The notes below the pieces were generated by a model that was not told the origin of the DNA, did not search any database, and worked only from the letters and a program-made list of their open reading frames with translations. DNA of 64,000 bases. It comes from Ambrosia x helenae (taxonomy: Eukaryota > Streptophyta > Magnoliopsida > Asterales > Asteraceae). Positions within the stretch are counted from its first letter, which is position 1, and every line of letters starts with the position of its first letter. The stretch lies in the NCBI GenBank assembly GCA_030844895.1, contig CM061227.1, forward strand, positions 73,162,593 to 73,226,592. Reading direction: 5' to 3'. Position numbers and translations under genes: made by a program. Below, in pieces: positions 34,395 through 45,300 of the stretch.

Positions 34395-34883
34395 AAAACC
34401 ACAATTTTATCAAGACTAAACTTGATTATCAAATAAAGCATTCAGTATTGTTATACAGCATGCATATCAGCCCAAAAAGTTTAAAAATAGTAAAAAGGGC
34501 ATCATGAATTCACCTGCATGCGAGAACAAGTACCCAACGAGAAAATTGATACTGAGAGGCTACACACACAATCAAGCACCTGCCAAATAACAATTCATAT
34601 CACAAGCTAGGCCTATATGACTTCTATGGTTCCTAACGGGTCAACCGGGTAACCTTGAGTCATATAGGCCTAGCTTGTGATACAAATTGTTGTTGACAGG
34701 TGCTTAATTGTATGTTAAGCCTCACAGTATCAATTTACTCATTGGGTACTTGTTCTCGCATTCAGGTGAATTAATGGTGCCCTTTTTACTGTTTTTAAAC
34801 TTTTTGGGCTGATATGCATGCCGTATAACAATACTAAATGCTTTATTTGATAATCAAGTTTAGTCTTAATAAAATTGTGGTTT
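34395..34883. repeat. Long inverted repeat made of gypsy LTR sequence
   Basis: Arms 34395-34622 and 34658-34883 are imperfect reverse complements (about 227 bp each) around a 35-bp spacer. The right arm runs on into LTR-like sequence to 35521, so the left arm is an inverted partial copy. Each arm contains the shared LTR module (34457-34515 and 34761-34822). A transcript through it would fold into a long hairpin. Confidence 0.85.
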
Positions 34884-35521
34884 AAGTCTTGTTTGATAAG
34901 CGGAATGCGCCTGATGTCTTAAACATGTAATTGAGTCCTTACTTGTTTGATCAGATTTGGTCTTGATTGTTACTTTGTTTAAATGGATTATATGGATTTC
35001 TATATATATACAAACTGTGTTTGGTGACTAACTGACCTTATAAACTGGGCTATAACAGAAGTGGGATATTTTGCTCTGATCTAAGGTATTTATTTTGTGT
35101 TATGGTTGTTGCTTAGTTTATGTTATACTTGTAATTATATATAATAGACAATGTTGAGAGTATCTGATATGTCGAACTGAGCTATGACAGAAGTGGGATA
35201 TGCCTGCTCTGATCTCTGGTCTTGGTTTTGAGTCATGATTGTTACATAGTTCATATTATATGTATTCTTATAAACTGAGTTATGACAGATGTGGGATACG
35301 CCTACTTTGATGTTTAGCTTTGTTTAGAATTATATTATGTGTATTTTTATAAACTGAGCTATGAAAGAAGTGGGATATGCTTGCTTTAATCTCTAGCTTT
35401 GGTTTGGCTTAAATAGACTGGATTGTACTTTGTGTTAATAAGCGGGATGCACTTATTATATATTTGGTAAGTGAAGTCTTGAGATAATTAGGTAGAGTAT
35501 GCCTATCCTAGACCTTGATTC
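34658..35521 (+). repeat. Gypsy LTR fragment related to the solo LTR at 14773-17364
   Basis: Shares with 14773-17364 the GGGCTGATATGCATGC module, TAAGCGGAATGCGCCT (34897), and the ACTGTGT/ATGACGGTTA-like order. Includes four diverged copies of a 40-nt unit, GAGCTATGACAGAAGTGGG then ATATGCCTGCTCTGATCT (35047, 35175, 35271, 35350). Ends at the Cassandra insertion. Confidence 0.7.
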
Positions 35522-35805
35522 TGTAATATCCGGTCCCTCTCACCACCAATATTGTCCACTTTGCCCCCGATGGGTTGCCCATACAGAGCTCACGGATTTA
35601 TTTTTGGTTGCCCCGGTGGAGACTTTCCAGGAGGTCACCCATCCTGGTACTGCTCTAACCTAAGCACGCTTAACTGTGGAGTTCTCCTCTCATCCACTAA
35701 CATTAAGCCCCAAAACGCGTTGGCTATTTAAGAGGCATTGGATTACATATGAACCAAGGATCTCTCCTAGCCACCGCCAATGTGGGATTTGCCTGGGATG
35801 TCACA
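35522..35805 (-). repeat. Cassandra LTR, left copy
   Basis: 284 bp. The 5S-like part spans about 35606-35720 on the minus strand. Confidence 0.85.
35633..35674 (-). promoter_or_regulatory. 5S-type Pol III internal promoter in the left Cassandra LTR
   Basis: On the minus strand GTTAAGCGTGCTTA (box A, 35674-35661) is followed by GGATGGGTGACC (box C, 35644-35633). These equal the internal control elements of plant 5S rRNA genes. Confidence 0.75.
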
Positions 35806-35888
35806 TTCGCCCCATGTTAGAGTCTCATCGTACCTGATGAGGTTTGACCCACCATCTCGAACGACACAGGAATGGCTCTGATACCATC

Positions 35889-36171
35889 TGTAATATCCTG
35901 TCCCTCTCACCACCAATATTTTCCAGTTTGCCCCGATGGGTTACCCATAAAGAGCTCACAAATTTGTTTTTGGTTGCCCTAGTGGAGACTTTCCAGGAGG
36001 TCACCCATCCTGGTACTGCTTTCAGCTAAGCACGCTTAACTGTGGAGTTCTCCTCCCATCCACTGACATTAAACCCCAAAACGCGTTTGTTATTTAAGAG
36101 GCATTGGATTACATATGAACCGAGGATCTCTCCTAGCCATGACCGATGTGGGATTTGCCTAGGGTGTTCCA
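35889..36171 (-). repeat. Cassandra LTR, right copy
   Basis: 283 bp, diverged direct repeat of 35522-35805. Confidence 0.85.
35999..36040 (-). promoter_or_regulatory. 5S-type Pol III internal promoter in the right Cassandra LTR
   Basis: Box A GTTAAGCGTGCTTA (36040-36027) and box C GGATGGGTGACC (36010-35999) both unchanged relative to the left LTR. Confidence 0.75.
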
Positions 36172-36215
36172 CCCACATGGTGCAAACCATCATGAGGTCG
36201 AACCCCACACTCTAT

Positions 36216-37723
36216 ATTCAAATATCTTAATTTAAGGAAAGCATAAGTTATGGAATGATGAGGGGTTGGGGACGCCTGGGTTGGGAATTTCATGCACTAA
36301 TCCAAAATATCTAGTATTATTTGTTAATTTTGACTTTATAACTTTCGGGTTTTAATATAAAATTATATATATTCTTATACATAAATTCTAATAACAATAA
36401 CCATATTATTATACTACCAAGTTATTTATATTATGTTTTCAAGTTCCAGCCGGTCCGGTCTTGGTCACGGACCCCATAACCTTTAATTACATAATGTTAC
36501 AAACTATCCAATAATTCTACATAGTTTCACATAGTCACGTATTTGCACATAATTTCCAAACGAACCAAAACACAATACTTGTAATTTATTATTTCACCAA
36601 CATTCGGGGTTCAAGACTCATGTATGTGACCTGGTAATTCCCCAAATTACCATTTATGTAGTTACTAACACATAATGGTGTACCATGCGACTCACTTAAC
36701 TAATCCTAGTCAACTGCAATGCAATGAACATATGTATAAGTTAACTAGAGTTAGGTTAAAGCATTAAACTGAGAATACGGGGTGTCACATCATCCCCAAG
36801 TTTGAAAGAATTTCATCCTGAAATTTGGCAAGTTAACAGTGATGCAAGCGTTGAAAATGAGAGAAAAATTTTCTAATTGGCACATCATCCCCAAGTAGAA
36901 AGGAATTTCGCAACGATATTCTGTAGGTGTTTTGAGTTTCAGGTTTAGGCACATGTTCAGGTTCAGGGAATAGATGTGGGCACTTGAGTTTCATTTGATC
37001 CTTACGTTCTTAGGTAAATTCTGTTCCTCGACGGGAATCCCAACATACCTTAACAATAGGTATGTTACTTTGCTTAAGTTTCTTAGCACCTTGGTCCACA
37101 GTCTCTACTGATTTTTCCACGAATTGTAGTTAATCATCCACTTAGATATCATCCAATGGAACTATTAGTTTCTTATCAGCCTGACACTTCTTAAGGTTTG
37201 ATACGTGGGTTTAGTTTGCATCGTTTCCCAAAATGGATCATGCCTTTCCAAGGCGACACTTTTAGTAAACCCATATCGCCAATATGAAATTCTAAAAGTT
37301 TCCTACACCTATCAGCGTAGCTTTTCTGACCGTCACGAGTCGCTGCCATATAGTTTCTAATCTGAACAATCTTCTCAGAAGTTTCGTGAATAAGTTCAGG
37401 GCCTGTCAATTGGTTATCCCCAACCTTGGCCCTGCAAATAGGAGATCAAAATTAACGTACATACAATGCCTCAAAAGGTGCACACTGGATTGAAGTGTGA
37501 TAGCTAGTATTATACGAGAATTCCACGAGAGGCAAATGCCTTTCCCAACTATTTCCTAAGTCCACTACACAATCCCGTAGTAGATCTTTCAAGGTCTGAA
37601 TTGTGCGCTCACTCTGACCATCGGTCTGTGGGTGGTATGAAGTACTCATATCCAAGAAAGTACCCCAAGACCTTTGGAGAGTGGTCCAGAAACGAAAGGT
37701 AAATCGTGCATAGTGATCAGTTA
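36216..37723 (-). mobile_element. Truncated Tekay-like gypsy element: 3' LTR edge, PPT and integrase end
   Basis: The LTR edge GGGTGTCACA ends at 36789; next to it on the minus strand is AAATTTCAGGATGAAATTC...CTTGGGGATGA, a Tekay-type PPT context (36790-36830). Integrase remnants follow at 37191-37723. The LTR is cut on its left at the Cassandra debris (about 36216), and the element is cut on its right by the copia LTR at 37724. Confidence 0.8.
37191..37723 (-). pseudogene. gypsy integrase C-terminal fragment with stops
   Basis: Reads FRFWTTLQRSWGTFLDMSTSYHPQTDGQSE-type core motifs (STSYHPQTDGQSERTIQTL, LPLVEFSYNTSYHTSIQ), then two in-frame stops (after LYVR, near 37445-37451), then VGDNQLTGPELIHETSEKI and LLKVSPWKGMIHFGK. 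The order and frame are normal for Tekay integrase; the catalytic Asp/Asp upstream are lost to the copia insertion. Confidence 0.85.
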
Positions 37724-38411
37724 TGTTGGATCGGTTTAGCTCTAAATTCAATATTAGACTTAAATGCAGCGGAATAAAACGGAATAATTGACACTTAATT
37801 GATTGACAAATATGACTTGAACTCGCCCTTGGATTATACTCTCATAACAAATAAAAATACAAGTTTAAAGGGTTAGGTATTACAATAAGAAATAATGATT
37901 AAACACTCATATGTTATTGAGATAAAGGTGCAAGTTCAAAGGAACATTGAACTAGTATTTATACACGATTTTAGGCGTGCAGTACATACTATAAAGTAGA
38001 TCTAGATCTAGAAAATACATAAACAAATACAAATGGATACATAATTAGTAATACAAAAATAACTACTGAATAATTACTATGAAAGGTGGAATTAGGAGCT
38101 GTAACTGCTAGCCCTTGTTTAACTTCTGATGGATTGCAAATTTTGATTAGTAAATAATCAGAAGTTGTTCTTTAGTTGTTTATAACTTCTGATTGTCATA
38201 GACTCTGATAATGTGTACAACTTATGATGAGTTACAACATCATAAGTTGGTCTTCAAGTGTTTTCCAACAGTAGTTGATCATCAGTAGTTTCAGCTTTTG
38301 TTCTTCAGCACTTGTCATTTGCTCTTCAGTAATTGTCTTTATACTTAGTCATTTATTTATGAGGATAATTGGTTAAGGTTTATTGACTCATCAGCTATGT
38401 TTGACCAAATA
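37724..38411 (-). repeat. 3' LTR of the truncated copia element
   Basis: About 688 bp; same start and similar layout (CAGCGGAATAAAAC, CTTCTGAT words) as the 715-bp LTRs at 2170 and 13168. Confidence 0.78.
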
Positions 38412-39414
38412 ATCACCCCTGAATTGATGAAGCCAAAACCTTAGCTAATACTTTATTGATCCCCTTATTTGAAAAGCTTCTCTTTGATTAATGTCTTAAT
38501 CTCATATGCAAGTTCTTGAGCTTTTCCATCTGATCCAAAGTTTGACTTCTCAAGCCAATTTTATTCAAAGTGTGTAGATTTTCTCTGGGAAGTTTGAGCA
38601 TATCCATTGCATCTTTGAATGCCTGCCTTGACCTATCATCTCTCTCAATAACCATTTGTAGTGACTTATGGCTGTAATACCATCTTATTATCTTCCCTTG
38701 AGAGGTTCGTATAGATGAGATTGGTGCTGGTGTTTGATCCACATAGGGTACAATTTATCTACCTTATGGGATCTTAGGAAGTTCAGACTGTGGAATCTCT
38801 CTGATTTCCACAGTGGACCTAGCTACATTCTCAGTAGTTATCATCCTACCATACCCTTGAATATGTTCTTCCATTGTTTTGGTTTTTGGTTGGTTAGGGT
38901 CAGTAGTTGTTGTAACTAACTGATATGCATAAGTGTTGGGCCCCCTCTTTTAAGTATCACAGGTTTTTCTTCCACACTATACACATCATCCAAAATCTGA
39001 CCCTGCTCATGAATGCGCATTCTGAAGTCAGTTTTGGGTGTGAAAGCCTGTTTAGACCTTTGTTGCTTTGGTTGAGGAGACTTTTTATGAACAATTGATG
39101 AAGATTGAGATGTAAAAATACTTGGTTTTTCTTTTTGTAAGTTCTTGTATCTTTTGTAGGTATTAAACAAATCATCTTCTCTCATCTCACCAACTGGTTC
39201 TTACTACCATATCCAGCAGAAAACCAGTTTTTCGACAACTTGTTTCTTTCTTTCATTGTCTTTCTTGATTTGCTCTTTAGTCTTCAGGTTATTGATCTTT
39301 TCTTCAAGTGTCTTTAATGATAAATTTTCAAGGCTAGCCTTTTTGAACTTTGTATGCTTCACAATGTAAGCTATGACGATTTTCTTTTTCTTTTCTTCTT
39401 CTTTAGCTTCACAA
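37724..39414 (-). mobile_element. Truncated SIRE-type copia element: 3' LTR and part of the 3' ORF
   Basis: Related to the complete element at 2170-13882 but much diverged. LTR 37724-38411 begins TGTTGGATCGG like the other copy (TGTTGGATCAG). A degenerate PPT lies at 38412-38425 and the conserved GATTGATGAAGCCAAAACC-like leader follows. The interior ends where the foldback begins at 39415. Confidence 0.8.
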
Positions 39415-39419
39415 TGCAA
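38488..39419 (-). pseudogene. SIRE-type 3' ORF remnant
   Basis: Pieces correspond in order to the 3' ORF of 2170-13882: KIVIAYIVKHTKFKKASLEN with LSLKTLEEKI (39419-39204) matches QQLVSYITKNSKTKAFTLKG; DFRMRIHEQG...SVEEKPVIL (39185-38916) matches DFKMVLLEGS...DIEEKPLL; KIIRWYYSHKSLQMVIERDD (38742-38488) matches KIPIIRWSLTDNNSVLLTRR. Stops at TAG-TAA (about 39201) and two near 38750-38760. Confidence 0.78.
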
Positions 39420-39706
39420 ACCTTTTAATGACTGCTAAACTTACCAATGCATCATATAATGAAGCTGCTAATCTTTTTAGCAATTTTAGGTTATAGTGTG
39501 ACAGGCAACCCACTAATGTACCATTATTTCTTCTTTTTCTCTACATGATTTCCTTATTCTAGAAAAAAGGGATCATGTAGAGAAAAAGAAGAAATAATGG
39601 TATATTAGTGGGTTGTTATTCACACTATAACCAAAAATTGCTAAAAAGATTAGCAGCTTCATTATATGATGCGTTGGTAAGTTTAGTAGTCATTAAAAGG
39701 CTTGCA
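39415..39706. repeat. Foldback element with 135-bp arms
   Basis: Arms 39415-39549 and 39572-39706 are reverse complements with only scattered mismatches and small slips, around a 22-bp loop that includes TTATTCTAGAAAAAAGGG. Ends TGCAA...TTGCA. Non-coding. It abuts the copia remnant on the left. Superfamily not identified. Confidence 0.88.
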
Positions 39707-40009
39707 TAGGTGATATAAAGATAGACAACTGCTAGCTAAGTGTGGGAAAATCTCATAAGCATATTACCTTAGTGTCATAGTTTCATTTAATAGATTGCCA
39801 AGATTATGGGATACTAGGTTTTTATGCTTCTTGTTATTTGGGGTATTATAGTTGTTCTCATGTCTGCACGGTGATGCAAACCTATAACTTCAATGATACT
39901 TTAGTAAAATGCATTGTCATGTAACCCTTGGCAGATTCCTTTTATATCGTATAGTAATACATGTGTGGTATACAAATCCTGTAATAGCTAAATCAAATAT
40001 TGAAAGAGA
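39707..40009. other. Intergenic, nothing recognised
   Basis: About 300 bp of AT-rich DNA between the foldback and the plastid-derived insertion. May be further diverged plastid sequence, but I cannot identify it. Confidence 0.5.
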
Positions 40010-41215
40010 TGAAATTTATGCAGAAAAGATACCCTATGTTACAATTCTCTAAGTCGAGCTTCGATCTCTTTGTCTGTGCGGTGGCATTACTTAAGATCTC
40101 AAAGTCTCGCATTCGTTCTTTAAAAGATATAAGTAGTATACTCACCTGTAAGATGAAATTCTTATGCATGCCTTGATACAAGAGTATGTCGTATGTGTGG
40201 AAACCACCAGTTATAGTGGAGATAGTCACATGTAGTGACAAGTCACAACCATATTATTAAAAGCTTGTGGTAAGAATGGGTTTCGTTCAAGCGCTCGAAA
40301 ATAATTTTCAAAGCTTTGGTGTGTTCTGTGTTCTCCATTATTTGTGTGGATAACTCCTATGTTCTAGACTATATAACTTCGGTCATAGGGATCAATTTCT
40401 AGTCGGATAGCTTCATAATAATTCTGTAAAGCTTTAGCTTCAGATTGAATTGTCATCCGTTACAGTCGTCATTCAATTCAAAGAATCTCTATTACAGAAC
40501 CGAACAGAAGATTTTCATCTCATACAGATCCTCCCTTATGTGCATTGATAAAATGATATAGGAAATTTTCATCTTCGCATTATGAATTGAGTAAGGCTAG
40601 TGTTTGTACAAGAAATCTCTAACCAACGTTACTACAAGAGATCTTTTCATAACATCAAATGTATTGGTACTAGAGAGAAATGATAAATCCAATAATTTCA
40701 ATGTTCTCAACGCTTCCCAATATCTAGAAATTAGTAACTTCAACAACCTTCTATGGTTATACAGGTATCCAAAATACAAACCGGATGGATGTTTGTTGTG
40801 TCAACCATTCTTTTAGTCCCAAGCCTACTAAAGAACGAGATAATTTATAACTTTAACAAAGTTTTAGTGTTGTTGATTCCTAGGTGTAGTGCTTCTTCCT
40901 CTCTACTGCCTATTGGTATGAGTGGACAAGGGTACGTTGACCAGTAACACTGAACCATAGATATCTGAGGCTGCATTAATCAAGGATACACAATAGAAGG
41001 AATTGTTCTATTTCAAAACTTTAACAAGCATAGATTTTTTATATACTTTTTCCCATCGTGAATCATGTGCATTTCTCATAATACTAAGAGTAATAAAAAA
41101 AAATCAAATCGCACCGTCTCCGTAATAGGTAAATGCCTTTTTTCCTCCTGAAGTTGTTGAAATTATTTGTGATAAGATATTGGCTACAACTGAAAAGGTT
41201 TTATCAGCTAGCTAG
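40010..41215 (-). pseudogene. ycf3: Nuclear plastid DNA insertion carrying ycf3 (exon 1, intron 1, exon 2, part of intron 2)
   Basis: On the minus strand 41205-41105 reads as ycf3 exon 1 (motifs DKTFSVVANIL-like, TTSGGKKAFTYYGDG) followed by GTGCGATTTG, a group II intron start. Exon 2 is at about 40460-40235 (NYYEAIRLEIDPYDRSY, NGEHT, FERLERNPFLPQAFNN across frame breaks), then intron 2 starting near GTGACTTGTCACTACATGTGACTATC. Ycf3 is the plastid photosystem I assembly TPR protein. Many substitutions, a duplicated GAACACA-type indel and stops (Y to stop after SYIV) show an old, dead nuclear copy. Exon 3 is missing. Confidence 0.85.
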
Positions 41216-42369
41216 TTATAAAACTTACCCGAATGATATCACATAAGCAATACATACAAATTTGATGCTTGTGTTTAAGTAGATAACAATGTCAGTGATC
41301 ATGTTGGACTGATGTCTAAAATTTTATCTAAGTGAACATAAGGATGTTTTAGATTAATCCAAATCCTGATTTGCTTTTCTTGCACATAATTCTCACAAAA
41401 AATATGTGAATTATACCTGTTTTTTTTTTTTTTAAATCCAAAAGGTTTTTAGAGTGTTTTAATATAAAGTTAGAAAAAAAAAATCATTTCCCGCTTCCGA
41501 GTGTAGACTACAATTTTTAAAGATTTTTGGCTGAAAAAACTTGACAAATTTGAAAAATATGAAAAAATAATATTTGAAAAATCATCGGTGGTAATTGCTC
41601 AAGTAGAACAAGATTTTGATGTTTCTGAAGTAAAAGTGAATGTTGAAGTACATGAGGAAGTTGAGAATGTTGGAAATTTAAAGATTTTTTATGCATGATG
41701 CAGAAGTTGAACGTGCACATAATGGTGATGATGAATGTGGAGTTGTTCTAGGAGGAATTGAGAAGAAAGATCAAGGCTGAAAGAAGTATTGGTACTATAC
41801 TATGATGGAAGAAATGTTGAGAAAGCATAATAGAGAATATTGGTCCCTCTTCCAAATTAGACTCTTTAAGTTGATTGATGACGAAAGTGATAGCGACAAT
41901 GATCTGGGTCCAAGTGATTTTGATAAGGACAATGAGGATGATAGCGGTTTTATCGTTAGACCATTGAATTATATAAATAAAAAAGATATGAGTTCAAATA
42001 CAAAAGTATATCAAAAATTGATACTCATGAAAAATGATATTAATTTATTAATATTATTATAGACATAGGTTACAAGCATGACATCGTTTATCGTTGTGCA
42101 TGCTCATGTTTGTATATCTATCATAGATTATACAGTTGGCACTTTCATCTAACATTTTTAATCAAGTAACAGTTGAATGACAAGAAGATATATTTTATTA
42201 ACCCATGTAACGGATGAAGCCTGCAAATTTAAACCATATCTGTGATCATATTTACGGGGTTGCAACAGATGTACATGCTCGGGTCAGCACACAAGGAGAT
42301 CTGGGTGACCGATAAATGAACAGATTGAATGTTTTAACTAATGAGGAAGCCGCGATAGGCTGTCTTGTT
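41216..42369. other. Intergenic region downstream of the DXS-like gene
   Basis: Mostly AT-rich with homopolymer runs (T run at 41421-41433). A plus-strand open stretch of 86 codons (41802-42062) is acidic (DDESDSDNDLGPSDFDKDNEDD), and similar coding-like but stop-broken sequence lies just upstream (41590-41780: VAIAQVEQDFDVSEVKVNVEV-like). It may be a decayed gene fragment; I do not recognise it. The last ~300 bp hold the 3' UTR of the neighbouring gene. Confidence 0.4.
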
Positions 42370-45300
42370 TTAACACATTAAAAGAAGGGCTTCACGGGTT
42401 CGACCAAGCAGGTTAAGCGCGGTTGCAGCAATGTGATGTCCAGTTAGCCCGGCTAGAGCAAGTTGTTCCATTGGTGATGCCTGCTCGACATAGTTGTCTG
42501 GTAACACAATCGGCCTCCACTGGAAACGTCAATCAGTTTATAAATCATTAAGGTCAATCCATTTAACATATGGTGACGAATTTTAATGCTCCAAAGTTAA
42601 ATGAGCAATAATTCAGGTAATGTTTTACTCAAATAGATCAAATGGACAAAGATAAAAGATTTAGCAAGAATGGAAACACGTCTGGTTATGTTTTTATCAC
42701 CGGATCAACTGCACTAAAAAGTAAAAATAACCTTATAGGAAAGTTTAAACCGTGCCCAAAGTATATTTCTTGTACATAGAGCATTAGAACCGTCCAAATT
42801 TAATAATAAAATAGATTTTTATTGAAATAATCTAATATTTGTAATTTTTACAACAAAATATCTCTGAAAAGTAAAGATATTTGAACAAACTTTGTTACTG
42901 TTAGTTGCCAACAAGCAAAAAGAAAGACGTCAATTTGACCCGTTACCCAACCTGCCTGACCCGTCCATTTTGCCATCTCAATGAAACAATGGAATACACG
43001 TACCTTGATTGATCCATCGAGCTTCCCATCAAGAGTCAAAAATTGTGCAACATGTGATCCAAATCCTCCAATGGAGCCTTCCTCAACCGTGATCAAGAAC
43101 GAGTGGTTTTCACACAACTGTCTAACGAGCTTGATATCAAGGGGTTTGCAGAATCTTGCATCAGCAACAGTTACTTGGATCCCGAGTTCTGAAAGAAGGG
43201 ACTGAGCTCTAAGGCAGTTCTGGACCATCGATCCATATCCCAGCAAAGCGATGTCTTTACCCTCTACAAGAACTCTTCCTTTACCAATCTGAATATAACC
43301 ATCAACTTTAGTAATAAAAGTGTGTGCTTAAGAGAATATAATACTAAGTGATTTTTTTCGATCCTAATAAACATACATGAAGCAGTTCGACCCGTTTTCT
43401 TATTAATGGGTTGAATTCTATCTCAAGCGGGTCAAATATAAGATAGCTAAAGAAGGATATAACATCTTCATAAACATAAATATTGAACGATTTAGATTAT
43501 TACAGTATTTGTAAAAATATTTGTTTTCGTAAACATAACTAACACACTGCTTACTTGTAAATATAACACAAAAATGAGAAATATTGGTTTGAGGGTCAAC
43601 CCAACCCATTTTAATCCAAACCCACTACCCAGTACCCAACCTCCGTCAACTTTGTTCATTTCACCGCCACTGTTTAAAAAATGCAAAATAAACACCACAC
43701 TAGGCAAGAATAATGTCCTTAGAGCATTCACATTTGGTCCACCAAATGTATGCGAGCGAGTGTTTCCTTCAAATTATATGGGGTGGGTGTAAGTGGTTGT
43801 GAGTGGAGGAGAGAGAAAATATTCGGTGGAAGCAGTGTTCACCCTTATATTTGGGGGGAAATTGTTCAACCCTGTAAATATTTTAATATTTTTGTAAGTG
43901 GTTGTAAGTGAGGAGAGAAAAAATAAAATGATAAAAGTATGAAAAAAGTATTATTATTTTAATTAGTAGAGAGAAAATTCAGAGGTGGAGTAATGATTTT
44001 TAGTGTAATTTGATGGAGGGGATTTGGTGGACCAAATGTGAATGCTCTTGGACAAATAAGTGTAATATGTTCAAAAATGCTTATTCTTGCAATATATAGC
44101 AATCTATTTCCTTATTTTGCATTTTTCAATTACAGTATTTTGTTTAAAATGACGGGCCTAATGTGATTATTGTTGATACATCCTAAACAATTATGGTTTG
44201 TAAGATATAGATGGAGATGTGACCTCAATGGGAACTCCATGGCATACAGAGGTGTTTGACTTGACAATGGCACCTCTAGGATATCGGAAGCAGACAGGCC
44301 TATCATCAATGCAAGATGCAGTGGCCACCATGTTAGCAAGCTCAACCTCATCAGAAGGCGCCATAACTATCATGTTTGGTAAACATGACATAAAGGTTAT
44401 ATCAAAAGCTCCAGCATTTGTGGGGCCGTCAGACCCTACCAAACCAGCACTTGGAATCACAAAGCGTACGGGTATCTTTTGCCTATCTACATCATGAACC
44501 ACCTGAACAAGTGCTATGAAAATGGATTCAGTTATGAGACTATGCTTGTAGAAAAGTTAGAAAAAACACAGCTCCTATTTTGAATCACAATACGCTAATT
44601 CTGATTCCAGATTTGATAGAAATTTGTTTTAAATAGCAATAGTTAGATCAAAATACACAAGCAAAAAAAAAGGACAAGTGTAGAAAACTAGAGATGGCTG
44701 GATGAGCGGGTCAGATGTATTCATGTGTTAGAGTGAGAGTGACAGGTTTAAACAAGGTTCGAGTTGAAACTGGGTCATCATTAATCTTGTTAGAAATGGG
44801 ACAGGCTTACATGCAAACATGTGTTTGACCAATTTTAAAACTAATTATAAATAGTTATAATGATTATAAGAGAAATAAGTTGCGCTAATAATAAAAAATA
44901 TATATAAATAAAATTGACTTAAGAGGTTGCATGCATTAGAAAACGTGTTGGGAAACTTTAAACCTATTGGACTCGTTTGACCAGTTCCATATTTCGAGAT
45001 AAAAACACATCCAAAATCCCATTCATAAGTAAGTAACTTGCCAGCTCCAGAATGAATAATAATTTCAAGCATGTCACTTTCATGTTTGGCATACAAAATT
45101 TTAAGAATAGCCATTAATAAATGTTTTTTCTATCATCCAGTCTATGAGGGAGAAAAAGTGAGAGTGAACCTGATCATATGCTCTTTGAAGAAAGGTAGAT
45201 GGTATTATACAAAACGGCTTCAATCCACCACATGATAAACCAGCCGAGAATGTGACAGCATGCTGTTCTGCCATCCCTACATCAAACAACCTGTCTGGGT

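Larger units (their letters stand above)
35522..36215 (-). mobile_element. Cassandra-type TRIM retrotransposon with 5S rRNA-like LTRs
   Basis: Two direct repeats 35522-35805 and 35889-36171 (TGTAATATCC...), each holding 5S rRNA-like sequence on the minus strand, separated by an 83-bp interior with a tRNA-iMet-type PBS (CTCTGATACCA on the plus strand, about 35877-35886) next to the right repeat. That is the whole structure of Cassandra. After the right LTR, 36172-36215 resembles the interior again (CATGAGGTCGAACCCC against CTGATGAGGTTTGACCC), which suggests a tandem LTR-interior-LTR-interior arrangement cut off at about 36215. I see no matching target duplication. Confidence 0.88.

Noticed and set aside
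35606..36065. Genuine 5S rRNA genes
   Set aside because: Only part of each copy matches 5S, the ends are changed, and the flanks and PBS show Cassandra LTRs.
36026..36230. Short ORFs on both strands in Cassandra
   Set aside because: Arise from 5S-like sequence; no coding signal.
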